The notes under the pieces: model-generated | Told to the model about the DNA's origin: nothing | The model's input: only the letters and a program-made list of their open reading frames with translations | The model's database searches: none | Translations under genes and position numbers: made by a program | Shown: positions 26,258 to 34,540 of the stretch, piece after piece | Layout of the letters: every line of letters begins with the position of its first letter | How positions within the stretch are numbered: position 1 is the stretch's first letter | DNA from: Dermatophilus congolensis | Lineage (GTDB): Bacteria; Actinomycetota; Actinomycetes; Actinomycetales; Dermatophilaceae | Direction of reading: 5' to 3' | Length of the DNA stretch: 64,000 bases | Assembly: GCA_030538115.1 (NCBI GenBank) | Contig: JAUNUP010000014.1 | Span: forward strand, 31,761-95,760

Positions 26258-28183
26258 ATGCCCCCACCCGCACGAGTTTTCGTGCTGCCTGGGGAACTGT
26301 TCGTGCATCTACTTCGCTCGTCCGCGCGCAATATGTCGACGCTCGAGCTGCACCTGGCGGAGCGCCTGGCCGAGGAGCTGGCCATCCGCACGGGAACTCG
26401 ACCGTCGCCGAGCGAGATGCGGTCTTGGTCGCGGAGCGTTCCCATGCTGCGGGCGGACCTCGTTGACGCCGGTCTGGGTGACGTTGAGATGCTGGTCGAG
26501 TATCAGTTGCCACTCACGAGCAAACGTGCCGATGTCGTTCTCGCGGGCGTCGATCCGGTATCTGGTGCGCCGTCGTACGTCGTGGTCGAACTCAAGCAAT
26601 GGAGCGAGGCCGAGTCCTTCGAAGACAACGACAGCCTCGTCCGGATCGGCGGTTATGGGCAGCGCGGTCTTCTGCACCCGGGACTGCAGGTAGAGGGTTA
26701 CTGCACTCACCTCACCGACTTCACCGCCGCGCTGGCCTCCGAGCCACATTCGCTCGCGGGGGTGGCGTACCTGCACAACGCCACCGACTACGGTGTCGCA
26801 GATCTTTTCGAGCGTCCGCAAGACGACCTCTCGCGGGTCTTCACAGGCCAACGCCGCGCCGAGTTCATCGACTACCTGCGTTCGCGACTAGCTCCTGGGT
26901 GCGCGGGTGCGGAGGCAGCCGACCTTCTCGTGGGCAGCGCGATCGAGCCATCCCGAAAGCTGCTCGACGTGGCCGCGGATGAGGTGCAGCGCCGCGAACA
27001 GTTCGTGTTGCTCGACGAGCAGCGGGCAGCCTACGAGCACGTGCTGCACGCCGTGGAGCGTGCGCGGCGAGGGACGACCAAGACAGCCGTGATCGTGCGC
27101 GGTGGTCCAGGCAGCGGCAAGTCCGTGATTGCGCTCTCGGTGATGGGTGAACTGTCGCGTCAGGGACGCACGGTGATGCACGCGACCGGCTCCCGTTCGT
27201 TCACTCAGACGCTCCGAAAGGTGGCTGCTTCACGAGCGCCTCGGGTACGGAGCCTGTTCGCGTACTTCAACTCCTTCATGAGCACTGAACCGAACAGTCT
27301 GGAATGCCTGATCCTCGACGAAGCCCATCGCATCCGGGAGACCTCGGTGAACCGGTATACGCGGCGCGAGCTGCGGGCTCAGGGGCGGCCACAGATCGAT
27401 GAACTCCTCGCGGCGGCGCGGGTGCCTGTGTTCCTGCTCGATGAGCATCAGGTCGTCAGGCCGGGCGAGACAGGGACGGCCGAGGTGATCGAGGCCGCGG
27501 CCCGCAGCTCCGGCATGCGGGTGGAGACGATCAGCCTCGACACCCAATTTCGTTGCGGAGGTTCGCAGCTCTACGTCGACTGGGTGCTACGACTCCTCGA
27601 CCTGGCTCCGGGCGAAGCCGTGCCGTGGGCCGGCGACGGCGCCTTCGAGGTGAGGGTCGTCGACTCGCCCATCGAGTTGGAGGCGCGCCTCGGGGAGCTA
27701 AACGCCACAGGCAACACGGCACGGATCGCAGCGGGCTACTGCTGGCCCTGGAGCGACCCGACGCCCGAGGGCCGTCTGGTTCCCGACGTACAGATCGATG
27801 GCTGGGCCCGCCCATGGAACCTGCGCGGAGACCGCTCCGTCGGGGGCGCGCCGCCCTCCGCGCTGTGGGCGACGGACCCTGCCGGATTCGGCCAGGTCGG
27901 CTGCATCTACACAGCGCAGGGATTCGAGTACGACCACGCAGGGGTCATCATCGGCCCCGACTTCGTGCGCCGCGATGGTCGCTGGGTCGTGGTGCGTGAA
28001 GCTAACCGCGATCCCGACTTCCGCAGCCGTAAGGCCGTGGACGACCAGACGGTCGAGCGGCTCATCCGCAACGTCTACAAGGTGCTGCTCACGCGCGCGA
28101 TGAAGAGCGTGCACATCTACTCGACCGACCCCCAGACAAGAGACTTCCTGCGTTCGCTCATGCGCGCGTATCGACGAGATTGA
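26258..28183 (+). CDS. PD-(D/E)XK nuclease - DUF2075 helicase (bacterial Schlafen-like group)
   Basis: About 641 residues from the ATG at 26258; this start keeps the N-terminal VFVLPGELFVHLL segment that aligns in layout with relatives, whereas an ATG at 26333 would cut it. Residues ~75-115 contain EYQLPLTSKRADVV and VVVELKQW, a PD-(D/E)XK pattern (D92, E111, K113). The DUF2075 P-loop helicase follows, with Walker A GGPGSGKS (282-289), LILDEAHRI and the C-terminal VYKVLLTRAMKSVHIYS (helicase motif VI-like). It is predicted to unwind and cut nucleic acid. Followed 12 bp later by a MazG-like gene. Confidence 0.85.
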   Translation: MPPPARVFVLPGELFVHLLRSSARNMSTLELHLAERLAEELAIRTGTRPSPSEMRSWSRSVPMLRADLVDAGLGDVEMLVEYQLPLTSKRADVVLAGVDPVSGAPSYVVVELKQWSEAESFEDNDSLVRIGGYGQRGLLHPGLQVEGYCTHLTDFTAALASEPHSLAGVAYLHNATDYGVADLFERPQDDLSRVFTGQRRAEFIDYLRSRLAPGCAGAEAADLLVGSAIEPSRKLLDVAADEVQRREQFVLLDEQRAAYEHVLHAVERARRGTTKTAVIVRGGPGSGKSVIALSVMGELSRQGRTVMHATGSRSFTQTLRKVAASRAPRVRSLFAYFNSFMSTEPNSLECLILDEAHRIRETSVNRYTRRELRAQGRPQIDELLAAARVPVFLLDEHQVVRPGETGTAEVIEAAARSSGMRVETISLDTQFRCGGSQLYVDWVLRLLDLAPGEAVPWAGDGAFEVRVVDSPIELEARLGELNATGNTARIAAGYCWPWSDPTPEGRLVPDVQIDGWARPWNLRGDRSVGGAPPSALWATDPAGFGQVGCIYTAQGFEYDHAGVIIGPDFVRRDGRWVVVREANRDPDFRSRKAVDDQTVERLIRNVYKVLLTRAMKSVHIYSTDPQTRDFLRSLMRAYRRD

Positions 28184-28195
28184 GAGCATCGCGGA

Positions 28196-28549
28196 GTGAC
28201 CGACGAACTGGCGCGCCTTACGGCCGAGATCCGCAGCTTCACCGATGAGCGGGGGTGGCACCGATTTCACGACCCGAAGTCCCTCATTCTCGCTCTGACG
28301 GGCGAAGTGGGAGAACTCGCCGAGCTGTTCCAGTGGATCCCCGCCGACGAGGCAGTCAAGGAGTTCGCCGCCCCTGCCCGTAAGCAGCGCGTTGCAGAGG
28401 AGCTGAGCGACGTTCTCATCTATCTTCTGCAACTGGCCGACGTGCTCGACGTCGATCTCCTGCTGGCGGCCACGGCGAAACTCGAGGCTGCCGCGGCCCG
28501 CTACCCCGCGACGGACGGCGAGCGGACGGCAGCGCCGGTCAAGCCGTAG
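28196..28549 (+). CDS. MazG-like nucleotide pyrophosphohydrolase
   Basis: 117 residues from a GTG. SLILALTGEVGELAELFQW carries the paired glutamates (ExxE) and AEELSDVLIYLLQLADVL the second ExxD motif that bind Mg2+ in the all-alpha MazG/dCTPase family (RS21-C6-like). These enzymes hydrolyse (d)NTPs to monophosphates. It lies directly behind the DUF2075 gene, a pairing often seen in defence contexts, where nucleotide depletion could support an antiviral response; that link is inference. Confidence 0.85.
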   Translation: MTDELARLTAEIRSFTDERGWHRFHDPKSLILALTGEVGELAELFQWIPADEAVKEFAAPARKQRVAEELSDVLIYLLQLADVLDVDLLLAATAKLEAAAARYPATDGERTAAPVKP

Positions 28550-28636
28550 TCCACAACCCCGCACCGAGGCCTGCGTTGTCCACAGGCGGCCAAAGGGCTG
28601 CTTTCATGGGGCGGGGAATTGCGAAGACTGGCGGGT

Positions 28637-28975
28637 ATGCAACCTCCGCGTGCATGCCTCACCTTGCTCTTTCGTCACGGGGCGACACCCGTGCGATGCG
28701 AGACGATGTGGGCCGAACCGATGGGGCCTGGTCGCTTTCGGCTGCTGAACAGTTCCTTCTTCGCGCCGCTCGCCGTCGGCGACGTCGTTTCTGGGGCCGA
28801 ACGCCGCCGACAGTTCGTGATCACGAACATTCTGGAGCCGAGCCCGATGGCGCTGTCCGTGATCGAGATCGGCCCGTGCCACTCCGGTCAGTTGTGCAAG
28901 CCTGTACGGGCGCCGTCCTCTGAGCCCCGGGGGAACCCGCAGCGTCAGGAGAGGGGACCGCCCGTGCGCACGTAG
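28637..28975 (+). CDS. DUF4265-like protein, possibly truncated
   Basis: 112 residues. Residues ~8-70 (ACLTLLFRHGATPVRCETMW, AEPMGPGRFRLLNSSFFA, AVGDVV) match the shape of DUF4265-type proteins, but the segment after SVIEIGP turns into an Arg/Pro/Ser-rich tail unlike that family and runs 31 bp into the convergent AlbA_2 gene. A frameshift or truncation is likely. No function is known. Confidence 0.45.
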   Translation: MQPPRACLTLLFRHGATPVRCETMWAEPMGPGRFRLLNSSFFAPLAVGDVVSGAERRRQFVITNILEPSPMALSVIEIGPCHSGQLCKPVRAPSSEPRGNPQRQERGPPVRT

Positions 28976-30672
28976 CGCGTCGAACGGCCCGCTCCGAGCC
29001 GTCGCACGGTGTCACCCTCCAGGTCGGCCAAGGCGCGCTGTGCCGTACCCCGTGCTGCGCCCGTCAGTTCGGCGATATCGCCGCTCGTGATCGCCTCGTT
29101 TACGGTCAACCATTCGGTCACCGTGTCATGGATACCGTCGGGGCCCGCATACGGCATGACTGGCACGACCCTCGCCAGGTCACGCGCGCGCCGGGCCTGG
29201 TCGAAGGCCGCCTCCCCGAGGATCCACACGCCCTTGTAACGGCGCAGCAGCGGTGTGCCTGCAACCGTGGTCTGGCGAACCGCCTCGAAGGCCCCGCGCG
29301 CGGAGAGTGCATCAGTCTGGAGGACCGCCGCCGCCTGTTCATCTGTGAGAAACGGCCGATGCAGCAGGGCATCGATCAGCAGCACGATGCGCACATCTCG
29401 TTGGCGCGCCTCGGGCCTGACCTGGCGCATCAGGGACAGCACCGGGAGGTGGGGAGCCCCGCCCGCCAGTTCGCAGAGCACATACGGCCCCGGAGTCTCG
29501 ACGACGCGAGGCGGTCGATGGCCGAGCGTGATCATCGCGGTGTACATGCGGTCGACACCCAGGCCTTGTTTCTCCACGAGGCCCAGTACACGAAACAGGT
29601 CGGCCAACGCGGGGTGCCGGGGATGTCGGTGCGTGAGCACGTTTGTCGCGGTCACACCCCCCGTGAACCCGCCCGGGCTGCGCACGGAGAGGGCACTGTC
29701 GACCTCTACCCAACGAACCTCCGTGGGGTGAGAACTGTTCCAGTCGCGGTGAATCACGCCATTGAGGATGGCCTCGCGCACAGCGCTGGTCGGAACACGA
29801 CGCACCGATTCCTGGGCGAACCCGCCCCCAAGTGTGACCATCGTGTTAGCCACATCGCACGCACGTTCCACCACAGCGATCTGTTCCAGCAGCGGTGACC
29901 GCTCATCCGGCTCGATGCGGTTGAGCACCTCGCCGCCCACGACGTCGAGAATCGTCAGGTCCACGAGCACTCGGCCGGGTGGCGTCAGCAGCACTACGGC
30001 AGCCTGCGAGAGGCGGCCTTCTGTGTCCATCGCGCCGATGCGATGCAGCAAGGCCTCGTCAGTCTCGGTGTCGTCGGCTCCGACGAGACGCCGCACCCGT
30101 TCCAGGGTCGACCGCGGCACGTCACCGACACCGAGCGTCGATGGTTCCGCCATCGGATCGGTGCCCTGCCGTGAGCGGCGAAACTCCCACCATTTAGCCC
30201 GATCCACCGGCACGCATGAATCGCCGACCCGCCAGCGCACGGAGCCTTGGGTGTTCTCGACCGGTTCGATCGACTCAGCGACATAGAGGGCGAGGACGCG
30301 TTGCCCCGCGACGAACTGCTCGACGATGTCCGCTGTCACGTCGACTGCACGGTAGATCCGCTGCTGCAGCCACTCGACGTCGAGTTCCGTTCCCAGCACC
30401 TCAGCCGTCTTGCCGTCGATCCCGACCACGAGAACGCCACCGCCGGGAGTGTTCGCGAAACAGGCGACCTCGTCAGCCAGCTTCGTTGCGGCCTCAGGGT
30501 TCTCGGGTTGGCCTGGATCCAGCTCACCCGATCGCGTACGGCGACCGGCTTCTTCCTTGAAGTCCAACGAGGCGGATTCTTCGAGAGCGGTGAGGAACCC
30601 GTCACTGTGGCTGGCGAGCGCCCGTTCGACGAGCGCCTCCAGCTCCGCGCGACGTTCGCGTCCGGTCTGCAT
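28945..30672 (-). CDS. AlbA_2 / HATPase_c_4 / winged-helix protein
   Basis: 575 residues. The N-terminal AlbA_2 (Schlafen-like) domain shows LDFKEE (36-41) and ACFANTPGGGVLVVGI (70-85). The middle domain contains REAILNGVIHRDWN and GLVEKQGLGVDRM, the pattern of HATPase_c_4 ATP-binding proteins. The C-terminus has a winged helix (SGDIAELTGAARGTAQRAL). Such proteins are annotated as putative DNA-binding regulators or defence ATPases. The symmetric half-site array starting 9 bp upstream of its start is the obvious candidate for autoregulation. Convergent with the DUF4265-like ORF. Confidence 0.83.
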   Translation of the reverse strand: MQTGRERRAELEALVERALASHSDGFLTALEESASLDFKEEAGRRTRSGELDPGQPENPEAATKLADEVACFANTPGGGVLVVGIDGKTAEVLGTELDVEWLQQRIYRAVDVTADIVEQFVAGQRVLALYVAESIEPVENTQGSVRWRVGDSCVPVDRAKWWEFRRSRQGTDPMAEPSTLGVGDVPRSTLERVRRLVGADDTETDEALLHRIGAMDTEGRLSQAAVVLLTPPGRVLVDLTILDVVGGEVLNRIEPDERSPLLEQIAVVERACDVANTMVTLGGGFAQESVRRVPTSAVREAILNGVIHRDWNSSHPTEVRWVEVDSALSVRSPGGFTGGVTATNVLTHRHPRHPALADLFRVLGLVEKQGLGVDRMYTAMITLGHRPPRVVETPGPYVLCELAGGAPHLPVLSLMRQVRPEARQRDVRIVLLIDALLHRPFLTDEQAAAVLQTDALSARGAFEAVRQTTVAGTPLLRRYKGVWILGEAAFDQARRARDLARVVPVMPYAGPDGIHDTVTEWLTVNEAITSGDIAELTGAARGTAQRALADLEGDTVRRLGAGRSTRYVRTGGPLS

Positions 30673-30680
30673 CCGACTCT

Positions 30681-30782
30681 CCTAATCTGTCCTCCTGGGA
30701 CAGGCTAGCGGTTTGTTGTCAGATTAGAGGAGTGCCTAATCTGACAATATTCGCGGTTCGATGGGGGAGCCGCCAGATTAGG
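30681..30782. promoter_or_regulatory. symmetric array of four CAGATTAG half-sites
   Basis: CCTAATCTG (30681-30689), TTGTCAGATTAG (30716-30727), CTAATCTGACAA (30736-30747) and CAGATTAGG (30774-30782). The inner pair is a perfect 12-bp inverted repeat with an 8-bp spacer; the outer pair is a perfect 9-bp inverted repeat; both pairs share the same centre, 30731.5. The array covers the start region of the leftward AlbA_2 gene and the rightward small ORF, so it can act as a shared operator or a recognition site. Confidence 0.7.
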
Positions 30783-30786
30783 GGGA

Positions 30787-30894
30787 GTGGCTCTTATCCA
30801 GGCCTCCGCATCGATGATCGGCGACAACAAAGCGCTCGGCGCGTTCATCATGCTGCTCGTCGGGCTGTTCATCACGATCGGGTTCGGTACCTAA
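30787..30894 (+). CDS. possible 35-residue single-pass membrane peptide
   Basis: A GTG-started frame encodes VALIQASASMIGDNKALG followed by the hydrophobic stretch AFIMLLVGLFITIGFG and a TAA stop. The composition (short polar N-terminus, one ~17-residue transmembrane helix) fits a small membrane protein. The G-rich AGGGGGA lies immediately before the GTG, too close for a good ribosome binding site, so the start is uncertain. It begins 5 bp beyond the symmetric half-site array, on the other side from the AlbA_2 gene. Confidence 0.4.
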   Translation: MALIQASASMIGDNKALGAFIMLLVGLFITIGFGT

Positions 30895-31200
30895 TTCGAC
30901 AACGCCCATCACTCGGCGCGCTCGGGGCCTGAGGCGAAGCTCGCGACGTGTCGGCCGTGACCTGGTCGGGGAGCGTTCACGCTTGCTGGGCTGAAGCGTC
31001 GAAGCGGCGCGAACCGACGTCACCCCCGGCTCGAGTTGCCGAGTGGTGTGACCGGCAGCACTGTGGGGGCAGGCTCGCTGTGGCAATCCGCTCGAGCCTG
31101 CGGACGCACCGGCCGGTGAGCGCGTCGCACGCCGGTTGGTGGATTCTCGTCCCGTGCATCGACACCTGCACCGATCCCGCCACCGACAAGGAGAAGACCC
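30895..31200. other. intergenic region upstream of the Rieske reductase
   Basis: About 300 bp with no gene, RNA or strong dyad recognised. An AAGGAGAAG Shine-Dalgarno precedes the ATG at 31201. It should carry the promoter of the reductase gene. Confidence 0.5.
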
Positions 31201-32745
31201 ATGTCAGATTCCAAGGATGAGCGCGGTCCCGATCTCACCCAGGGTGTGACCCTCGGCGATCTCGGTGAGAAGGGCCTGTTGCGGGGACATGTCGGTGACA
31301 AGGCCGTCGTCCTCGCGCGGCACGGCGATGAGGTTCTGGCGATTGGCGCCGACTGCACCCACTACGGCGGGCCCCTCGACCAGGGGCTCGTGGTCGGTGA
31401 CACCGTGCGTTGCCCCTGGCACCATGCCTGCTTCTCCCTGCGCACCGGCGAGGCCGTAGGCGCACCCGCGATCGACCCCGTCACCACCTGGGGAGTCGAA
31501 CGCGACGGCGACCGCATCGTCGTGCGCGAGCAGACCACAGCCGAGGTTGGCGTCGAACAACCCGAACAGCCCGAACAGGCGCACGAGGCCACAGCCGATC
31601 GCCCGAAGGACGTGCTGATCATCGGCGGTGGTGCCGCCGGGTTCGCGTGCGCAGAGATGCTGCGACGACACGACTTCACCGGTCGCATCACGATCCTGAG
31701 CGCCGACGTCGACGCCCCCTACGACCGCCCGAACCTCTCCAAGGACTTCTTGGCCGGGGGCATCAGCGAGAAGTGGATGCCGCTGCGGGGCACGGACTTC
31801 TACCGCGACAACGACATCGACCTGCACCTGGAGACTCGGGTCGAGTCGCTCGACCTCCAGGCCCGCACCGCCACGGTGGAGAGCGGAACGACGCACGAGT
31901 TCGACACCCTCGTGCTCACGACCGGGGCCGAGCCCGTCCACCTGCGGCTGCCCGGTGCCGACCTCGATCACGTGTTCACGCTGCGCAGCACCGCCGACTG
32001 CAAGCGGATCATCGCCGCCGCCGAAGGTGCGAAGACCGCGGTGGTGTTGGGATCGGGGTTCATCGGCCTCGAAACAGCAGCGGCGCTCACCCAGCGCGGC
32101 CTGAGCGTGCACGTCGTCAGCCTCGACAGCCACCCGCTGGAGCGGGTCGTCGGCCGGCCGGTCAGCGAGCGCATCCAGGCCGAGCACGAGAAGCACGGCA
32201 CCGTCTTCCACCTCGAGAAGTCGTTGACCCGCATCGAGAAGGACGGCGTCGAGCTCGACGACGGCACACGCATCGAGGCCGAGCTGGTGCTGCTGGGAGT
32301 CGGCGTCAAACCCCGCGTCGACCTGGCCGAGAGCGCCGGCCTCAAGGTGGACAACGGCGTCGTCGTCGACGAATGCCTTCGCGCCGGGCCGGGCGTCTAC
32401 GCGGGAGGCGACATCGCGCGCTGGCCGGATGCCGCCTCGGGCGAGGACATCCGGGTCGAGCACTGGGTACTCGCCGAGCGCCACGGCCAGCACATCGCCC
32501 GCAACATCCTGAACGGCGACACACCGTTCCGCGACGTGCCCTTCTTCTGGAGCGCCCACCACGACGTGGCCTTCCGCTACGTCGGCCACGCCGAAGACTG
32601 GGACGAGCTCGACATCGACGGCGACGTCGATGCCCTCGACGCTCGCATCCGCTTCCGCAAGGACGGCCGCACCCTCGCTGTCGCGACCCTCGGGCGCGAC
32701 GTGGAGGCCCTGGAGTGGGAGGCGGAGCAAGAACGCCCCGAGTGA
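31201..32745 (+). CDS. Rieske domain - FAD/NAD(P)H ferredoxin reductase-like protein (AIFM3-like)
   Basis: 514 residues. The N-terminal Rieske domain binds a 2Fe-2S cluster through C52-x-H54 (CTHYGGPL) and C71-x2-H74 (CPWHHACF). The pyridine nucleotide-disulfide reductase part has an FAD loop DVLIIGGGAAGFACAEML, an NAD(P)H loop AVVLGSGFIGLETAAAL and the AGGDIA motif of FAD-binding end segments. It is a fusion of two partners usually separate in oxygenase electron-transfer chains. No oxygenase gene lies next to it, so the physiological partner is unknown. Confidence 0.9.
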   Translation: MSDSKDERGPDLTQGVTLGDLGEKGLLRGHVGDKAVVLARHGDEVLAIGADCTHYGGPLDQGLVVGDTVRCPWHHACFSLRTGEAVGAPAIDPVTTWGVERDGDRIVVREQTTAEVGVEQPEQPEQAHEATADRPKDVLIIGGGAAGFACAEMLRRHDFTGRITILSADVDAPYDRPNLSKDFLAGGISEKWMPLRGTDFYRDNDIDLHLETRVESLDLQARTATVESGTTHEFDTLVLTTGAEPVHLRLPGADLDHVFTLRSTADCKRIIAAAEGAKTAVVLGSGFIGLETAAALTQRGLSVHVVSLDSHPLERVVGRPVSERIQAEHEKHGTVFHLEKSLTRIEKDGVELDDGTRIEAELVLLGVGVKPRVDLAESAGLKVDNGVVVDECLRAGPGVYAGGDIARWPDAASGEDIRVEHWVLAERHGQHIARNILNGDTPFRDVPFFWSAHHDVAFRYVGHAEDWDELDIDGDVDALDARIRFRKDGRTLAVATLGRDVEALEWEAEQERPE

Positions 32746-32862
32746 CGAGCGCATGTCGCGCATCGGCCTCCTCGCCGCCTCCGACAGGGTGGGGAGGCCG
32801 GCAGCCGCGCCGACGCGCGAAAACGCGGACAATGACGGCGACGTAAGGGGCGGAGAGGGCAC

Positions 32863-33861
32863 ATGACGCGACGCATCAAGGTGATCTATGTCGGCGGCAC
32901 GCTGGGCATGGTCCACTCCGACGACGGCCTGACACCGGGAGCCGCGAGCACCGGTCCGCTCGCGGAGCTGCTCAGCCGCCACGACCCCGACGTTCGCGTC
33001 GACCTGCATGTCTTCGAGCGGCTCATCGACTCCGCCGAGACCACGCCGCAGGACTGGCAGGCCATCGCCGACTCCATCCGTGCGGATGCCGGCTACGACG
33101 GATTCGTCGTGCTCCACGGCACCGACACCATGGCGTTCACGGCCGCGGCCCTCGCGTTCGCCCTCACCGACATCGAGGCGCCCATCGTGATCACGGGCGC
33201 CCAGCTATCCATCGTCGAGCCTGGCAGCGACACCCCCGGCAACGTCACGGGCGCGCTGACAGCCGCGTGCTCGGGGCGTCCGGGGGTCGCGGTGTTCTTC
33301 GACAACGTTCTCCTGGCCGGGGCGCGGGCGACGAAGATGTCGTCGGTGCGCTTGGACGGGTTCGCGAGTCCCGACGTTGCCCCGCTCGCTCGGGTGGTCG
33401 ACGGCCGGTGGGTCTGGTCGCCACCGGAGCCCCGAGGGCAGGGGTGGCCCGCCCCGGCGCCGTACCGCTCCCACGACATCGCCGTTCTCACCTCGGCGCC
33501 GGGCCTGACCCCCGAACGCATGCGCGCAGCCGTCACCCCGCACCCGGAGGCCGTGCTGATCAGGGCTTACGGCTCGGGCCAAGTGCCCGGCCACGGAGGC
33601 GCCACCACCGAGCTGGTACGCGAGCTGGTCGAGGCAGGGGTGCCGGTCTCGGTCGTCACGCAGAGCCCGCACGGCCCGGTCGACCTCACGCGGTACGAGG
33701 CGGGCGGGCGGCTGCTGCGCGGCGGCGCGCACGGAGTGGGCGACATGATTCTCGAGTCGGCGTACACGAAGCTGATGTTCCTACTCAGCCAGGGAGTCGC
33801 CGCTGCCGACATCCCGGGGTGGATGACGACGAACCTCGCCGGAGAGGTGACGCCGGAGTGA
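32863..33861 (+). CDS. ansA: type I L-asparaginase
   Basis: 332 residues, no signal peptide. Both catalytic threonine motifs are seen: VIYVGGTLGM near the N-terminus and VLHGTDTMAFTAAAL near residue 85. VITGAQL and the C-terminal LIRAYGSGQVPGHG segment fit the cytosolic asparaginase I family, which hydrolyses asparagine to aspartate and ammonia. GGCGGAGAGG lies before the ATG. Stands alone between the Rieske reductase and the GIY-YIG-like gene. Confidence 0.88.
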   Translation: MTRRIKVIYVGGTLGMVHSDDGLTPGAASTGPLAELLSRHDPDVRVDLHVFERLIDSAETTPQDWQAIADSIRADAGYDGFVVLHGTDTMAFTAAALAFALTDIEAPIVITGAQLSIVEPGSDTPGNVTGALTAACSGRPGVAVFFDNVLLAGARATKMSSVRLDGFASPDVAPLARVVDGRWVWSPPEPRGQGWPAPAPYRSHDIAVLTSAPGLTPERMRAAVTPHPEAVLIRAYGSGQVPGHGGATTELVRELVEAGVPVSVVTQSPHGPVDLTRYEAGGRLLRGGAHGVGDMILESAYTKLMFLLSQGVAAADIPGWMTTNLAGEVTPE

Positions 33862-34042
33862 TCCCGCGAACGTCACACCGAGCAGGGGCGCAGGCATGAA
33901 CGGCGTGAGCAGCGTGTAACCGACCAATCGGCGCGGATGGGCGCTGTGTGGCGCATCGCAATCAGCACCCGCCCGGGAGCGCCGGTCACTGGTTCACGGT
34001 GTGAAGGCTTGCATCCCGGCGGCGAAAGCCGATGAGGGGCAT

Positions 34043-34534
34043 ATGGAGTGGACACGTGAAGGGTTCGAGGCCGCGGGCTTCGACGGGTTCGTGCGGTTCG
34101 CCGAGCTCCCTGAGCGCGACGTGCCGCAGGTGCCCGGTGTCTACGTCGTCCTGCGTGACACCGACGCGCAGCCCGAGTTTCTGCAGGCCAGCCCTGGAGG
34201 ACGGTTCGAGAGCAAAGACCCGACCGTGTCGCTCGACCAGCTGCAGAAGAAGTGGAACGACGAGGTTCGGTTGCTCTACGTCGGCCAGGCCAGCGGGCGC
34301 GGTGCCAGCGGTGGGCTGGCGCGGCGCCTAGACCAGTACCGCAAGTTCGGAGACGGTAAGCCCGTCGCCCACTGGGAGGGCCGGTACGTGTGGCAGTTGG
34401 CCGACGCGGCAGACCTCCTCGTCGCCTGGCGCACATCGCCCCGCCGCGTGGAGCCCCGCGTCGAAGCAGCGCGGTTGCTCGCCGAATTCAGGTGGGAGCA
34501 CCGGCGACTGCCGTTCGCGAACCTGCGCTGGTAG
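34043..34534 (+). CDS. GIY-YIG superfamily-like protein
   Basis: 163 residues from the ATG at 34043, which has GAGGG 5 nt upstream (the GTG at 34001 lacks this). PGVYVVLRD and LLYVGQASG stand for the GIY and YIG half-motifs, and GLARRLDQYRKFG supplies the Arg of the following helix. The downstream helix EPRVEAARLLAEFRWEH may hold the metal-binding Glu. Likely a small nuclease-fold protein; whether it is active is unclear. Confidence 0.65.
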   Translation: MEWTREGFEAAGFDGFVRFAELPERDVPQVPGVYVVLRDTDAQPEFLQASPGGRFESKDPTVSLDQLQKKWNDEVRLLYVGQASGRGASGGLARRLDQYRKFGDGKPVAHWEGRYVWQLADAADLLVAWRTSPRRVEPRVEAARLLAEFRWEHRRLPFANLRW

Positions 34535-34540
34535 GTGGGT

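Noticed and set aside
28576..28584. TTGTCCACA, identical to an actinobacterial DnaA box
   Set aside because: Single isolated match between mazG-like and DUF4265-like genes without a cluster of boxes, so not evidence for a replication origin.
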